A stretch of DNA of 64,000 nucleotides from Nocardia transvalensis (lineage in GTDB: Bacteria; Actinomycetota; Actinomycetes; Mycobacteriales; Mycobacteriaceae), in the NCBI RefSeq assembly GCF_015477765.1, contig NZ_JADLQQ010000012.1, positions 124,001 to 188,000 on the forward strand. The letters are read 5' to 3'. This document shows, piece after piece, positions 33,243 through 42,779 of this stretch. A program made the position numbers and the translations under genes. The notes beneath the pieces are model-generated. The model did not search any database. It was not told the origin of the DNA and saw nothing but the letters and a program-made list of their open reading frames with translations. How positions within the stretch are numbered: the stretch's first letter is position 1; every line of letters starts with the position of its first letter.

Positions 33243-33727
33243 GCGACGCCCTTGCGAATCACGCGGCGGCGCAGGGCCGTATACGCCGCGCGGGTGACCC
33301 GCACCGCGAGCAGCGTGGCCAGCAGGGCGCAGATCAGCGTCCCCGCCAGATATCCGAAGGCGAGCCCGACCGTGCCGGGCTGCAACAGGCTTCGCATTTC
33401 GCCCGCATAGGTGGAGAAGGTGGTGAAACCGCCGAGCACGCCGACAGCCAGAAACGGTCGAAGCAACCGATGAGCTATCCACGCCTCGGTGGTGAGCACC
33501 ATCAGCACGCCGATGAGAAAGCAACCGGTCACATTGACGGTGAAGGTTGCCCACGGGAAGCTTCCGGACGGAACGGGCCACAGCTGCGACAGCCCGTAGC
33601 GGGCAAGCGCGCCGATGCTGCCGCCCACGGCGATCGCGCCCAGCACCGGGCCGCTCTCGCGCAGCGGTTCCCGCCACGGCCGTACGAGATCGGGATCGAT
33701 CGGCTCCCGGGCCAGCTGTGTAGTCAC
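33239..33727 (-). CDS. crcB: Fluoride channel subunit CrcB/Fluc (first gene)
   Basis: A 162-residue subunit with a 25-residue hydrophilic N-terminal extension, then four helices. Motifs are GGSIGALARYG, FPWATFTVNVTGC and LGGFTTFSTYAGE. It should form the heterodimeric channel with the next gene. A candidate fluoride riboswitch lies just upstream, consistent with induction by fluoride ions. Confidence 0.93.
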   Translation of the reverse strand: MTTQLAREPIDPDLVRPWREPLRESGPVLGAIAVGGSIGALARYGLSQLWPVPSGSFPWATFTVNVTGCFLIGVLMVLTTEAWIAHRLLRPFLAVGVLGGFTTFSTYAGEMRSLLQPGTVGLAFGYLAGTLICALLATLLAVRVTRAAYTALRRRVIRKGVA

Positions 33728-33765
33728 ACAGATCTCCTACTCGATTCATCGCAGGCGCACCTGCA

Positions 33766-33842
33766 TCGGGTAGGGACTGTTGGTGGCACGAGCGCCACGG
33801 TTGTTCCGATGTCCGGAGCGGCGAGCCCCACCGCCGCATTTC
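33766..33842 (-). promoter_or_regulatory. Candidate fluoride riboswitch before the crcB pair
   Basis: On the minus strand the leader contains GGCGGTGGGGCTCGCCGC, a stem like the first helix of the crcB motif. After two short helices it ends in AACAGTCCCTACCC, resembling the conserved 3' CUGAUGGCUCCUACC-type end. The place, 40 bases before a fluoride channel gene, is exactly where such a switch occurs. The match was judged by eye. Confidence 0.6.
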
Positions 33843-33868
33843 TCTCAGGATAGCTGAGCGATGCCCGA

Positions 33869-34936
33869 TCAGTCTGTGACGTACCCGTTCAGGGTCGTGC
33901 GCAGATCCTCGAGGAGGGCGCGGGCGGCGGTGACGCCCGAACCGTGCCAGATGGTGTCGTCGACGGCGAACTCGCGGCGATCGCTCACGGCGCCGAGCTT
34001 CTTCCAGTCCTTGCCCTTCATCACGCTCTCGCCGTGGGATGTGCCGTCCGGTCCGTCGAACATCACATAGACGATGTCGCCCTCGACCTTGGCCCGGTCG
34101 TCCTCGGTGGCCAGGCTGTCCACGTCGTAGGAGGGTCCGCGCTGCGCGGTGGGCCGCTGCACGCCGGTGTCGGCGAGCACCTGGCCCGCGAAACTGTCGT
34201 CGCCGAGGACCTGAAGATCCTCGGCGGTGAAGCGAAGGACCGACGCTTGCGAGAAGTTCGCCGCAATCGCCGTGCCGGTCTCGCGGGCGGTGGTCCGGTA
34301 GTCGTCGAGGATCTTGCCGGCGGCTCCGGCGCGGTCCATACCGTCGGCGAAGGCGTCGAACTGTGCCTGCCAGGGCGCGGCGCCCACCAGGACCGTGGGT
34401 GCGATCCCGCGCAGCGCGTCCGCATTCGCCGCGGTCGTGCCGAGGATCAGATCCGGTTGCAGCGCCGCGATTTTCGCCGGATCCGCGCTGCCGATCCCGC
34501 CCACGCTGGGAATCTTCATGACGCCGGTGCCGAGATAGGAGGGCTGCGGGCTGGTCCCGTCGAGCGTGGCCGCGCCCACGACCCGCTCCCACAATCCCAC
34601 CGCGCACACCGCATCCAGGGCCGCGGTGTCCAGCACGACGATGCGTTTCGGGTCGGCCGGAACCTGCGTTCCGCCTGCATCGTGCGTGCCCGCGGCCTGA
34701 TCGGGGGCGGTGGGCAGCGCGCACGCCTTGCGGGTGTCGCGTTCGATGCCGACCACGGACGCACCGGCGACCTTGGTGGTGGTCCGCACGATGCTGGGGT
34801 CGTCGTCGGGCGCGGCGCAGGCCGTGAGCAACGCCACCACGGCCGCCACCCCGATCGCGCCGATGCGTAGCCGCCGAGTGCGGCCGCGGTCGCGAGCTGG
34901 GAAGTTGCGGGTGGGGTCGACCTCGATCACCGGCAT
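33869..34936 (-). CDS. Iron-siderophore/haem-type binding lipoprotein (FecB-like)
   Basis: A 355-residue ABC-type periplasmic binding protein. A lipobox, ALLTACAAP, lies near residue 40, so it is membrane-anchored by lipid. The type III binding-protein fold is seen in KRIVVLDTAALDAVCAVGL, GGIGSADPAKIAALQPDLIL and the C-terminal GVTAARALLEDLRTTL. It matches the position of M. tuberculosis Rv3044 (fecB), divergent from ctaD. No permease or ATPase is adjacent. The ATG at 34936 starts MPVIEVDP; the longer frame is rejected. In mycobacteria FecB also affects envelope integrity. Confidence 0.87.
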   Translation of the reverse strand: MPVIEVDPTRNFPARDRGRTRRLRIGAIGVAAVVALLTACAAPDDDPSIVRTTTKVAGASVVGIERDTRKACALPTAPDQAAGTHDAGGTQVPADPKRIVVLDTAALDAVCAVGLWERVVGAATLDGTSPQPSYLGTGVMKIPSVGGIGSADPAKIAALQPDLILGTTAANADALRGIAPTVLVGAAPWQAQFDAFADGMDRAGAAGKILDDYRTTARETGTAIAANFSQASVLRFTAEDLQVLGDDSFAGQVLADTGVQRPTAQRGPSYDVDSLATEDDRAKVEGDIVYVMFDGPDGTSHGESVMKGKDWKKLGAVSDRREFAVDDTIWHGSGVTAARALLEDLRTTLNGYVTD

Positions 34937-35173
34937 GCGGGGAAGGGTACACACGCCGTCGGCCCGGCCCAATCGCGACACAGACGACCTCCAATTACGA
35001 CACAGAGTAGGACCGGGCGCGATGCTTGCGGCAGCACCGATTACGATTCGTCGTAGCGCAAGCCACCCGTCGTTCGCCGTGCGCCGAACCGGACACCCGG
35101 TCCGGTGGGCCGATCCGGACACCGGAAGCCGTGCGTACGACAACGACCAGAAGGCACACCTTCAGGAGGATCA

Positions 35174-36910
35174 GTGACTGCTGTAGAGCCCCAGCCAGTC
35201 CCCAAGTTGGAAGCGACACGGCCGTATCCACCCCGGCTGGGTCCGAAGGGTTCGTTCATCTACAAGATGGTCACCACCACCGATCCGAAGGTGCTCGGGG
35301 TGATGTACCTGGTGACGTCGATGTCGTTCTTCATGATCGGCGGCCTGATGGCGCTGCTCATGCGTACCGAACTGGCGCGGCCGCACCTGCAGTTCCTGTC
35401 TCCTGAACAGTTCAATCAGCTGTTCACCATGCACGGCACGATCATGCTGCTGTTCTATGCGACACCGATCGTGTTCGGCTTCGCCAACATCGTGCTGCCG
35501 CTGCAGATCGGCGCCCCCGACGTCGCCTTCCCGCGCCTGAATGCCTTCAGCTACTGGCTGTATCTGTTCGGCGCCGCCATGGCGACCGCCGGCTTCATCA
35601 CCCCCGGTGGCGCTGCCGACTTCGGCTGGACCGCCTACACCCCGCTGTCGGATATCGTGCACTCCCCGGGTGTCGGCGCCGACCTGTGGATCCTGGGTCT
35701 GGCCGTGTCCGGTCTGGGCACCATCCTCGGTGGTGTCAACATGCTCACCACCGTGGTCTGTCTGCGCTGCCCGGGTATGACCCTGTTCCGGATGCCGATC
35801 TTCACCTGGAACATCGCCGTCACCAGCGTGCTGGTGCTGCTGGCCTTCCCGCTGCTGACCGCCGCGCTGATGGCGCTGGCCTACGACCGGCACCTGGGCG
35901 GGCACATCTACGATCCGGCGACCGGTGGCGCGATCCTCTACCAGCACCTGTTCTGGTACTTCGGCCACCCCGAGGTGTACATCATCGCGCTGCCGTTCTT
36001 CGGCATCGTGTCGGAGATCTTCCCGGTCTTCAGCCGTAAGCCGATCTTCGGCTACACCACCCTGGTCTACGCGACCCTGGGCATCGCGGCGCTGTCGATC
36101 GCGGTGTGGGCGCACCACATGTACGCCACCGGTGCGGTGCTGCTGCCGTACTTCTCGTTCATGACCTTCCTGATCGCGGTCCCGACCGGTGTGAAGTTCT
36201 TCAACTGGATCGGCACCATGTGGCGAGGTCAGCTGACGTTCGAATCGCCGATGCTGTTCTCCGTCGGCTTCATCGTCACATTCCTGTTCGGTGGTCTGTC
36301 CGGTGTCATCCTGGCCAGCCCGCCGCTGGACTTCCACGTGTCCGACTCCTACTTCGTGGTCGCGCACTTCCACTACGTGCTCTTCGGCACCATCGTGTTC
36401 GCCACCTACGCCGGTATCTATTTCTGGTTCCCGAAGATGACCGGCCGCATGATGGACGAGCGCCTGGCCAAGTGGCACTTCTGGGCGACCATGGTCGGCT
36501 TCCACACCACCTTCCTGGTGCAGCACTGGCTGGGTGCGGAAGGCTTCCCGCGCCGCTACGCCGACTACCTGCCGACCGACGGTTTCACCACGCTGAACAC
36601 CATCTCCACGATCGGTGCCTTCATCCTCGGTGCCTCGACGCTGCCGTTCATCTGGAACGTCTTCAAGAGCTACCGCTATGGCGAGGTGGTGACCGTGGAC
36701 GATCCGTGGGGCTACGGCAACTCGCTGGAATGGGCCACCAGCTGCCCGCCGCCGCGGCACAACTTCTACGAGCTGCCGCGCATCCGGTCCGAGCGTCCGG
36801 CGTTCGAGCTGCACTACCCGCACATGGTGGAGCGGATGCGGGCCGAGGCCCACGTGGGCTGGGGCTCGAAGTCGCACCAAGTCAAGGAGCTCGAGAAGGT
36901 TTCGGGCTAG
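35174..36910 (+). CDS. ctaD: Cytochrome c oxidase subunit I (aa3 type)
   Basis: A 578-residue subunit with twelve membrane helices carrying haem a, haem a3 and CuB. Ligand motifs are FTMHGTIML, WYFGHPEVYI, VWAHHMYATG and VVAHFHYVLFG. GTG 35174 follows AGGAGGATCA. It is divergent from fecB as in M. tuberculosis (Rv3043c). The other oxidase subunits are not in the window, as usual. A UUCG-capped hairpin ends the transcript at 36926. Confidence 0.96.
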   Translation: MTAVEPQPVPKLEATRPYPPRLGPKGSFIYKMVTTTDPKVLGVMYLVTSMSFFMIGGLMALLMRTELARPHLQFLSPEQFNQLFTMHGTIMLLFYATPIVFGFANIVLPLQIGAPDVAFPRLNAFSYWLYLFGAAMATAGFITPGGAADFGWTAYTPLSDIVHSPGVGADLWILGLAVSGLGTILGGVNMLTTVVCLRCPGMTLFRMPIFTWNIAVTSVLVLLAFPLLTAALMALAYDRHLGGHIYDPATGGAILYQHLFWYFGHPEVYIIALPFFGIVSEIFPVFSRKPIFGYTTLVYATLGIAALSIAVWAHHMYATGAVLLPYFSFMTFLIAVPTGVKFFNWIGTMWRGQLTFESPMLFSVGFIVTFLFGGLSGVILASPPLDFHVSDSYFVVAHFHYVLFGTIVFATYAGIYFWFPKMTGRMMDERLAKWHFWATMVGFHTTFLVQHWLGAEGFPRRYADYLPTDGFTTLNTISTIGAFILGASTLPFIWNVFKSYRYGEVVTVDDPWGYGNSLEWATSCPPPRHNFYELPRIRSERPAFELHYPHMVERMRAEAHVGWGSKSHQVKELEKVSG

Positions 36911-36925
36911 CAGGAAACCTGTCCG

Positions 36926-36959
36926 GCGCGGCGGCCGTCTTTCGAGACGGCCGCCGCGC
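36926..36959 (+). terminator. 15-bp hairpin with TTCG loop after ctaD
   Basis: GCGCGGCGGCCGTCT pairs perfectly with AGACGGCCGCCGCGC around TTCG, 15 bases after the stop. A very stable stem; no T-run. Confidence 0.8.
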
Positions 36960-37051
36960 GCGGTTTCGGGCCCCCGATAACGGTGGCATGCGGAGCCCCG
37001 GTATCCGCCTGAGACAATGAGGTCCTTCGCACGAGAAACGGAGTTTTCGAT

Positions 37052-38275
37052 TTGGGCGCGTCCGAGACGACGGTGCTGATCACTGTCACGGGTCCCGATA
37101 AGCCGGGCGTGACCTCGGTGCTGCTGGCGGCGCTGGCGCGCAACGGGGTCAGCCTGCTCGACGTCGAACAGGTCGTGATCCGCGGTCGGCTGACCCTGGG
37201 TGTGCTGGTCACCTGCCCGGACGATCCGGAGGGGCTGCAGGATCAGCTCGAGGACGCCATGGCGACCGTCGGTATGCAGGTCGATGTGGAGATCGGCGCC
37301 AATTCGGTGGCCGGTGCCCGGCTTTCGACGCATGCGGTGGTGGTGCTGGGCAGTCCGGTGACCGCCCGGGCGTTCAGCATGGTCGCGCGCAAGCTGGCCG
37401 AGCAGAACGTGAACATCGACTCCATCCGCGGTATCGCCGACTACCCGGTGACGGGGCTGGAGCTGATGGTGACCGCGCCGTCCTCCGAGGTCGCGGAGAC
37501 GCGGATGCGCACCGCGCTGGCCGAGGTCGCCGCCAAGGTGAATATCGACGTGGCCGTCGAGCGGGCCGGGCTGGCGCGGCGGGCCAAGCGGCTCATCGTG
37601 TTCGATGTCGACTCGACCCTCATCCAGGGTGAGGTGATCGAGATGCTGGCCGCGCACGCCGGGGTCGAGGACGAGGTCCGCAAGGTGACCGAGGCGGCCA
37701 TGCGCGGCGAGATCGACTTCGCCGAATCGCTGCGGCAGCGGGTCGCCACCCTGGCCGGGCTGGACGAGACGGTGATCGAGGAGGTGGCCGAGACCATCGA
37801 GCTCACCCCGGGCGCGCGGACCACCATTCGGACATTGCGCCGCTTGGGTTTCCGCTGCGGTGTGGTCTCCGGCGGATTCCGGCAGGTGATCGAGCCACTG
37901 GCGCACGATCTGGAGTTGGATTTCGTGCAGGCCAACACGCTGGAAGTGGTGGGCGGCAAGCTGACCGGCAAGGTGATCGGCGAGATCGTGGACCGCCCGG
38001 GCAAGGCGGTGGCGCTGCGCCGTTTCGCGGCCGAGGCCGGGGTGCCGATGGAGCAGACCGTCGCGGTCGGCGACGGGGCCAACGATATCGACATGCTCAA
38101 CGCCGCCGGGCTGGGAATCGCGTTCAACGCCAAACCGGCCCTGCGCGAGGTGGCCGACGCCGCCCTGTCGCACCCCTTTCTGGACGCGGTCCTGTTCATC
38201 CTGGGCGTCACCCGCGAGGAGGTCGAGGCCGCCGACGCCCGCGACGGCCTGCTGCGGCGGGTCCCGCTGAACTGA
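37052..38275 (+). CDS. serB: Phosphoserine phosphatase SerB with two ACT domains
   Basis: A 407-residue HAD enzyme for the last step of serine synthesis. Two N-terminal ACT domains (residues 5-165) sense amino acids. The HAD core has VFDVDSTLIQGE with the nucleophilic Asp, VVSGGF and VGDGANDIDML. It matches M. tuberculosis SerB2 (Rv3042c) in domain order and gene context. The TTG start has GGAG nine bases before it. Confidence 0.95.
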   Translation: MGASETTVLITVTGPDKPGVTSVLLAALARNGVSLLDVEQVVIRGRLTLGVLVTCPDDPEGLQDQLEDAMATVGMQVDVEIGANSVAGARLSTHAVVVLGSPVTARAFSMVARKLAEQNVNIDSIRGIADYPVTGLELMVTAPSSEVAETRMRTALAEVAAKVNIDVAVERAGLARRAKRLIVFDVDSTLIQGEVIEMLAAHAGVEDEVRKVTEAAMRGEIDFAESLRQRVATLAGLDETVIEEVAETIELTPGARTTIRTLRRLGFRCGVVSGGFRQVIEPLAHDLELDFVQANTLEVVGGKLTGKVIGEIVDRPGKAVALRRFAAEAGVPMEQTVAVGDGANDIDMLNAAGLGIAFNAKPALREVADAALSHPFLDAVLFILGVTREEVEAADARDGLLRRVPLN

Positions 38276-38371
38276 GACACGACGGGCAAGCCCTCCTCGA
38301 TCCCGGATCGCCGCAGCTTCCGTCGGTAGGGTGAGCGCAGCGTGCTCGGCTCCGACGATCGGGAGGACAGG

Positions 38372-38824
38372 ATGCGTGCCCCTCTGCTGGTGCTTGTGCT
38401 CGGTCTGACGCTGGTGGCCTGCGGGAACAACGATTCCGGGAAGTCCGACGAGAAATCGTCTTCCGCGGCGGCGAGCAGCTCCGCCGCGGCCGGACCGGTC
38501 CATCTCGGCGCGGACTCCGACGGCAAACAAATCTCCCTGGCGGTCGGCCAGCAGCTGACGGTCTCCCTGCCCACCAACCCGACCACCGGATATCAGTGGC
38601 AGGTCCGCGAACTCGACCAGAAGATCGTCAAACAGAACGACGACCCCGACTACCGCCCCGACCCGAATCCGAACAACGCGGTAGGGGTCGGTGGCACCTC
38701 GGTCTGGACCTTCACCGCCACCACCCCCGGCACCACCAAACTCTCTCTCGGCTACCTCCGCCCTTGGGAACAGGGCGTCGAACCTTCCCAAACCTTCGCG
38801 GTCACCCTCCACATCACGGGGTAG
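38372..38824 (+). CDS. Lipoprotein with chagasin-like cysteine-protease-inhibitor domain
   Basis: A 150-residue lipoprotein with the lipobox LTLVACGN. A Ser/Ala linker to residue 50 is followed by an immunoglobulin-like domain carrying the three loops of the chagasin (I42) family: NPTTGYQW, VGGTSVWTF and RPWE. Chagasins inhibit papain-type proteases. ATG 38372 has GGGAGG seven bases upstream. It lies between serB and the Pth2 gene. Whether it inhibits a self or foreign protease is unknown. Confidence 0.8.
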   Translation: MRAPLLVLVLGLTLVACGNNDSGKSDEKSSSAAASSSAAAGPVHLGADSDGKQISLAVGQQLTVSLPTNPTTGYQWQVRELDQKIVKQNDDPDYRPDPNPNNAVGVGGTSVWTFTATTPGTTKLSLGYLRPWEQGVEPSQTFAVTLHITG

Positions 38825-38859
38825 CCGGTCGTTCGCCGGGGGAACGATAGGCTGGGGCG

Positions 38860-39627
38860 GTGAGTAGTCCGACCCCCGAAGTGGCAACCGGCATGGACGC
38901 GGGATTCCTTGCGCGGCATGCCGAATTGGCGCGCGGCTACGGGGGTGGGGGTGATCCCGACGATCCCGCCCAGGTGCAGGCCATGCAGATGGTGCTGCAC
39001 ATTCCCAGGGCCGACCCGCCGCGGCGCAGTGCGCTGCTCGAGGCCGCCGCCTCCGCCGTGGTCGCGCTGTGTCTGGATCCGCGGGTGGGGCCGGACGGGG
39101 AATGGGAGCAGCGCTATCTGACCTGGAAGCGGTCGCGGATCCGGAAGGTGGCGCGGCGGGCCCGCGGCGCGCAATGGCTGGCCGCCACCGAGGTCGACGG
39201 GGTGACCGTCGAGGTGGCCGGTGCCCAGGCGCGGGCGCTGGTGCCCGGCCCGGTGGGCGAGGTCGACTCCCGCATCCGGAAGCTGCAGATCGGCGGCACC
39301 GACCTCGAACACGACGAGCCCGATCCGATCGGCCCCGATCTGCCGACACTGTGGGTGAATTCGGCATTGGGTATGACACTGGGTAAGGCGGCCGCGCAGG
39401 TCGGGCACGCGAGCATGCTGTTGGCCGGTGCGTTGTCGGCGGAGGACGCCTACGCATGGTCGCTGCGTGGTTACCGGTGCGCGGTCCGCGATGCCGCACC
39501 GCGGCAGTGGACGACATGGTGCGACCGGGTCCGCGACGGCTCGGCGACCGCTGTCCGCGATGCCGGTTTCACCGAGGTCGCGCCCGGTTCGATGACGGTG
39601 ATCGCGGTTGCTCCCGGCTATCGGTGA
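38860..39627 (+). CDS. Pth2-type peptidyl-tRNA hydrolase-like protein
   Basis: A 255-residue protein whose C-terminal part has the Pth2 signature LGMTLGKAAAQVGHAS, then a helix and a strand pattern ending in GSMTVIAVAPGYR. The N-terminal 140 residues are an actinobacterial extension. Pth2 releases tRNA from stalled peptidyl-tRNA, but this is a divergent relative, so activity is inferred. A TAGGCT hexamer at 38848 ends six bases before the GTG, indicating a leaderless mRNA. Confidence 0.75.
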   Translation: MSSPTPEVATGMDAGFLARHAELARGYGGGGDPDDPAQVQAMQMVLHIPRADPPRRSALLEAAASAVVALCLDPRVGPDGEWEQRYLTWKRSRIRKVARRARGAQWLAATEVDGVTVEVAGAQARALVPGPVGEVDSRIRKLQIGGTDLEHDEPDPIGPDLPTLWVNSALGMTLGKAAAQVGHASMLLAGALSAEDAYAWSLRGYRCAVRDAAPRQWTTWCDRVRDGSATAVRDAGFTEVAPGSMTVIAVAPGYR

Positions 39628-39705
39628 CGCACCTGCGCCGCGTGGTCGACGCGGGGCCCGTCGTGGAGGAGTATCGGGTGCACGATTTCCGGAGGTGCCA
39701 CGGAG

Positions 39706-39863
39706 ATGACGACACTGTGGATAGTGCTCGGCGTATGGGTCGTGTGCTCGATTCCGGCGGCGCTGGTGCTGGGGCGGCTGTTCCGCTCGCCGCCTCCGGG
39801 CGAGCGTGACGAATCACACCGGCCGGACAACGAATTCGCGCCCGGACAGCGCCGCGGCAGGTT

Positions 39864-39867
<4 letters not shown>
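39706..39867 (+). CDS. Small single-span membrane protein upstream of an ABC ATPase
   Basis: A 53-residue frame. Residues 1-22, MTTLWIVLGVWVVCSIPAAL, form a membrane span, followed by a charged Pro/Arg-rich tail (FRSPPPGERDES). GGAGG lies ten bases before the ATG. Its TGA overlaps the ATG of the ABC ATPase as ATGA, the classical arrangement for translational coupling. This supports both the small gene and the upstream start of the ATPase. Function unknown; a membrane tether is one idea. Confidence 0.62.
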
Positions 39868-40754
<887 letters not shown>

Positions 40755-40780
40755 TCGCGCCGACCTCGGCCTCTAGCGTG

Positions 40781-40797
40781 GCTAAGGGTGTCTTAGC
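40781..40797. terminator. Small hairpin after the ABC ATPase
   Basis: GCTAAG pairs with CTTAGC around GGTGT, 27 bases after the stop. It is short, so it may be a weak terminator or a protein site in the NUDIX promoter region. Confidence 0.35.
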
Positions 40798-40865
40798 GTT
40801 GCTCGCCTAGCTTTGTGCAGCGGCGCGAGCGGCCATCCAACCAAGCACACGTTAGGGTGCGAGGT

Positions 40866-41702
40866 GTGAGCGAGACTGTGGCCGAGACCGATTCGGTGCC
40901 TGCTGTGCCCAAGGATGCCTCGACGGTCATGCTGGTGCGCGACGGCGCATCGGGGCCGGAGGTGTTTCTGCAGCGGCGGGTCAAGGGGATGGCGTTCGCG
41001 GCCGGGATGACCGTATTCCCCGGTGGTGGCGTCGACGCCTCGGATGCGCAGGCCGAGATCGCCTGGGCCGGGCCGGGTCCCGCGTGGTGGGGGGAGCGGT
41101 TCGGAATCGACGCGGCGCGGGCGCAGGCACATGTCTGTGCCGCCGTGCGCGAGACGTTCGAGGAATGTGGCGTGCTGCTGGCCGGACCCACCGCCGACAC
41201 CGTGGTCTCCGACACCGCCGCCTATCGCCGGGCCCGTGAGCAACTGGAACGCCGAGAGCTGTCGCTGGGCCAGTTCCTCACCCGGGAAAACCTGGTCCTG
41301 CGCGCGGATCTGCTGCGCCCCTGGGCCAACTGGATCACCCCGGTGGTCGAATCACGCCGCTACGACACCCGCTTCTTCCTCGCCGTCCTGCCCCGAGGCC
41401 AACGCGCCGACGGCGCAACCTCCGAGGCGCACGAGGTCCGCTGGTGCACTCCCGCCGAGGCCCTGAACCGCTGGCGCACCGGCCTCGACGTCCTACTCCC
41501 ACCCACCTGGTCCCAGCTCACCGCCCTGTCCGAATTCACCTCCACCGCCGACATTCTCGCCGCCACCCCGACGATCGAACCGATCATGCCCGAACTGGCC
41601 ACCGTCGACGGCACCCCGCGCCTGCAGTTCCCGAACAGCACCCGCTACTTCACCGACCTCCCCAAGGACATGCGCCTGCGCGGTTCCCAGCCCCCGAACT
41701 GA
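40866..41702 (+). CDS. NUDIX-domain hydrolase with CoA-type insertion
   Basis: A 278-residue protein. The start of the Nudix box, VFPGGGVDASDAQAE, is split from its second half, CAAVRETFEECGVLL, by about 30 residues, an insertion seen in eukaryotic NUDT19-like and actinobacterial relatives. The pyrophosphatase core REtfEEcG is intact. It corresponds to M. tuberculosis Rv3040c. A TAGGGT hexamer ends seven bases before the GTG, so the mRNA may be leaderless. Substrate, perhaps a CoA or nucleotide derivative, is unknown. Confidence 0.88.
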   Translation: MSETVAETDSVPAVPKDASTVMLVRDGASGPEVFLQRRVKGMAFAAGMTVFPGGGVDASDAQAEIAWAGPGPAWWGERFGIDAARAQAHVCAAVRETFEECGVLLAGPTADTVVSDTAAYRRAREQLERRELSLGQFLTRENLVLRADLLRPWANWITPVVESRRYDTRFFLAVLPRGQRADGATSEAHEVRWCTPAEALNRWRTGLDVLLPPTWSQLTALSEFTSTADILAATPTIEPIMPELATVDGTPRLQFPNSTRYFTDLPKDMRLRGSQPPN

Positions 41703-41723
41703 CGACCTCCTGTCACGGCGAGA

Positions 41724-41760
41724 CCCCGTCATCCCGGCCCTGGGGGCCGGGATGACGGGG
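41724..41760 (+). terminator. 17-bp perfect hairpin after the NUDIX gene
   Basis: CCCCGTCATCCCGGCCC pairs with GGGCCGGGATGACGGGG around only TGG. It sits 21 bases after the stop and runs directly into the 27-bp repeat array. Confidence 0.8.
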
Positions 41761-41892
41761 AAGTGGTGGTCGCTGCGCTGGGACGGGAAGTGGTGGTCGC
41801 TCCGCTGGGACGGGAAGTGGTGGTCGCTCCGCTGGGACGGGAAGCGGTGGTCGCTCCGCTGGGACCGGAAGTGGTGGTGACTCCGCTGGGAT
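41758..41892. repeat. Five-copy 27-bp tandem repeat
   Basis: Five exact-length units beginning GGGAAGTGGTGGTCGCTCC, with copies 2 and 3 identical and copy 5 the most diverged. Because 27 is a multiple of three, every frame encodes a 9-residue repeat, but no ribosome site supports translation. It lies between a strong terminator and the crotonase promoter. Confidence 0.92.
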
Positions 41893-41940
41893 GGCGAGAT
41901 ACGTCGAACCTCCTGTCATCCCGCCGCCCAACCTCCTGTC

Positions 41941-41960
41941 GTCCCGGCGGATGCCGGGAC
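41941..41960. other. Hairpin next to the crotonase promoter
   Basis: GTCCCGGC pairs with GCCGGGAC around GGAT and ends three bases before the TAGGCT -10 hexamer at 41964. It resembles the stem of the 41724 hairpin and so may be a dispersed REP-like element. Confidence 0.45.
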
Positions 41961-41977
41961 CGCTAGGCTCGTCCGTC

Positions 41978-42742
41978 GTGGCCGAATTCGTGACCGTGGA
42001 CCGCGTCGAGGCGGGGATTGCCGTGCTGCGTTTTGCGCGGCCGCCGATGAATCTGATCGATCTGCAGGTGGCGCGGGAGTTGGCCGAGGCGGCCGAGGGG
42101 ATCGGGCGGGACGCGGAGGTGGGTGCGGTCATCGTCTACGGCGACGAGCGCGTGTTCAGCGCGGGCGATGAGGTGGCGGAGTTGGCTCGCGTGACGCCCG
42201 AGCAGGCCCAGCGGATGGCCGACGACTTCCAGGCCGCGCTGGGCTGCCTGGCCCGGCTACCGCAGCCGACGGTCGCCGCGATCAGTGGCTACGCCCTGGG
42301 AGCCGGGCTGGAGCTGGCGCTGGGTGCGGATCGGCGCATCATCGGTGACAACGTGAAGCTCGGCCTGCCGCAGATCCGCGTAGGGCTGATCCCGCTGGCC
42401 GGTATCCGGCGGTTGAGCCTGCTCGTCGGGCCCGGACGGGCCAAGGACCTGGTGTACACGGGGCGGTTCGTCGATCCGGACGAGGCGGCCGCCATCGGCC
42501 TGGCCGACGAGGTGGTCGCACCCGACGACGTCTACACCGCAGCGCTGCGGTGGGCCCGTCAGTTCACCGACGGCCCCGCGCGGGCCCTCGCCGCCGCCAA
42601 GCGCGTCTTCGAGGCCGGTCCGCACGGCCACGATCGGGCCCGCACCGAATGGGCGGAACTGTTCACCACCGAAGATCGCAGCATAGGAACACGTTCCTAT
42701 CTGGCGGACGGCCCGGGTGCGGCCGAATTCATGGGCCGCTGA
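41978..42742 (+). CDS. Enoyl-CoA hydratase/isomerase family protein (EchA17-like)
   Basis: A 254-residue crotonase. The oxyanion-hole and first catalytic Glu region reads GAGLELALGADRRI. At the second catalytic position the usual Pro-Glu is PQ (GLPQIRVGLIPLAG), so one acid of the hydratase pair is Gln. That may change the reaction from hydration to isomerisation or another crotonase chemistry. It matches M. tuberculosis Rv3039c in context. TAGGCT ends eight bases before the GTG and there is no ribosome site, so translation is probably leaderless; the longer frame through the repeat is rejected. Confidence 0.87.
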   Translation: MAEFVTVDRVEAGIAVLRFARPPMNLIDLQVARELAEAAEGIGRDAEVGAVIVYGDERVFSAGDEVAELARVTPEQAQRMADDFQAALGCLARLPQPTVAAISGYALGAGLELALGADRRIIGDNVKLGLPQIRVGLIPLAGIRRLSLLVGPGRAKDLVYTGRFVDPDEAAAIGLADEVVAPDDVYTAALRWARQFTDGPARALAAAKRVFEAGPHGHDRARTEWAELFTTEDRSIGTRSYLADGPGAAEFMGR

Positions 42743-42779
42743 GCGGGCGTTCTCTGCCGCTCGAGTACGCTGTGCCACC

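Noticed and set aside
32880..34994. Long minus-strand frame of 704 codons
   Set aside because: Only its last 120 codons are real (crcB). The rest is out of frame with the other crcB and fecB.
35171..39517. A 1448-codon open frame on the minus strand opposite ctaD, serB and others
   Set aside because: It runs antisense through several well-identified genes. Its protein is His/Gln/Arg/Asp-rich without motifs, a known effect of high-GC codon bias.
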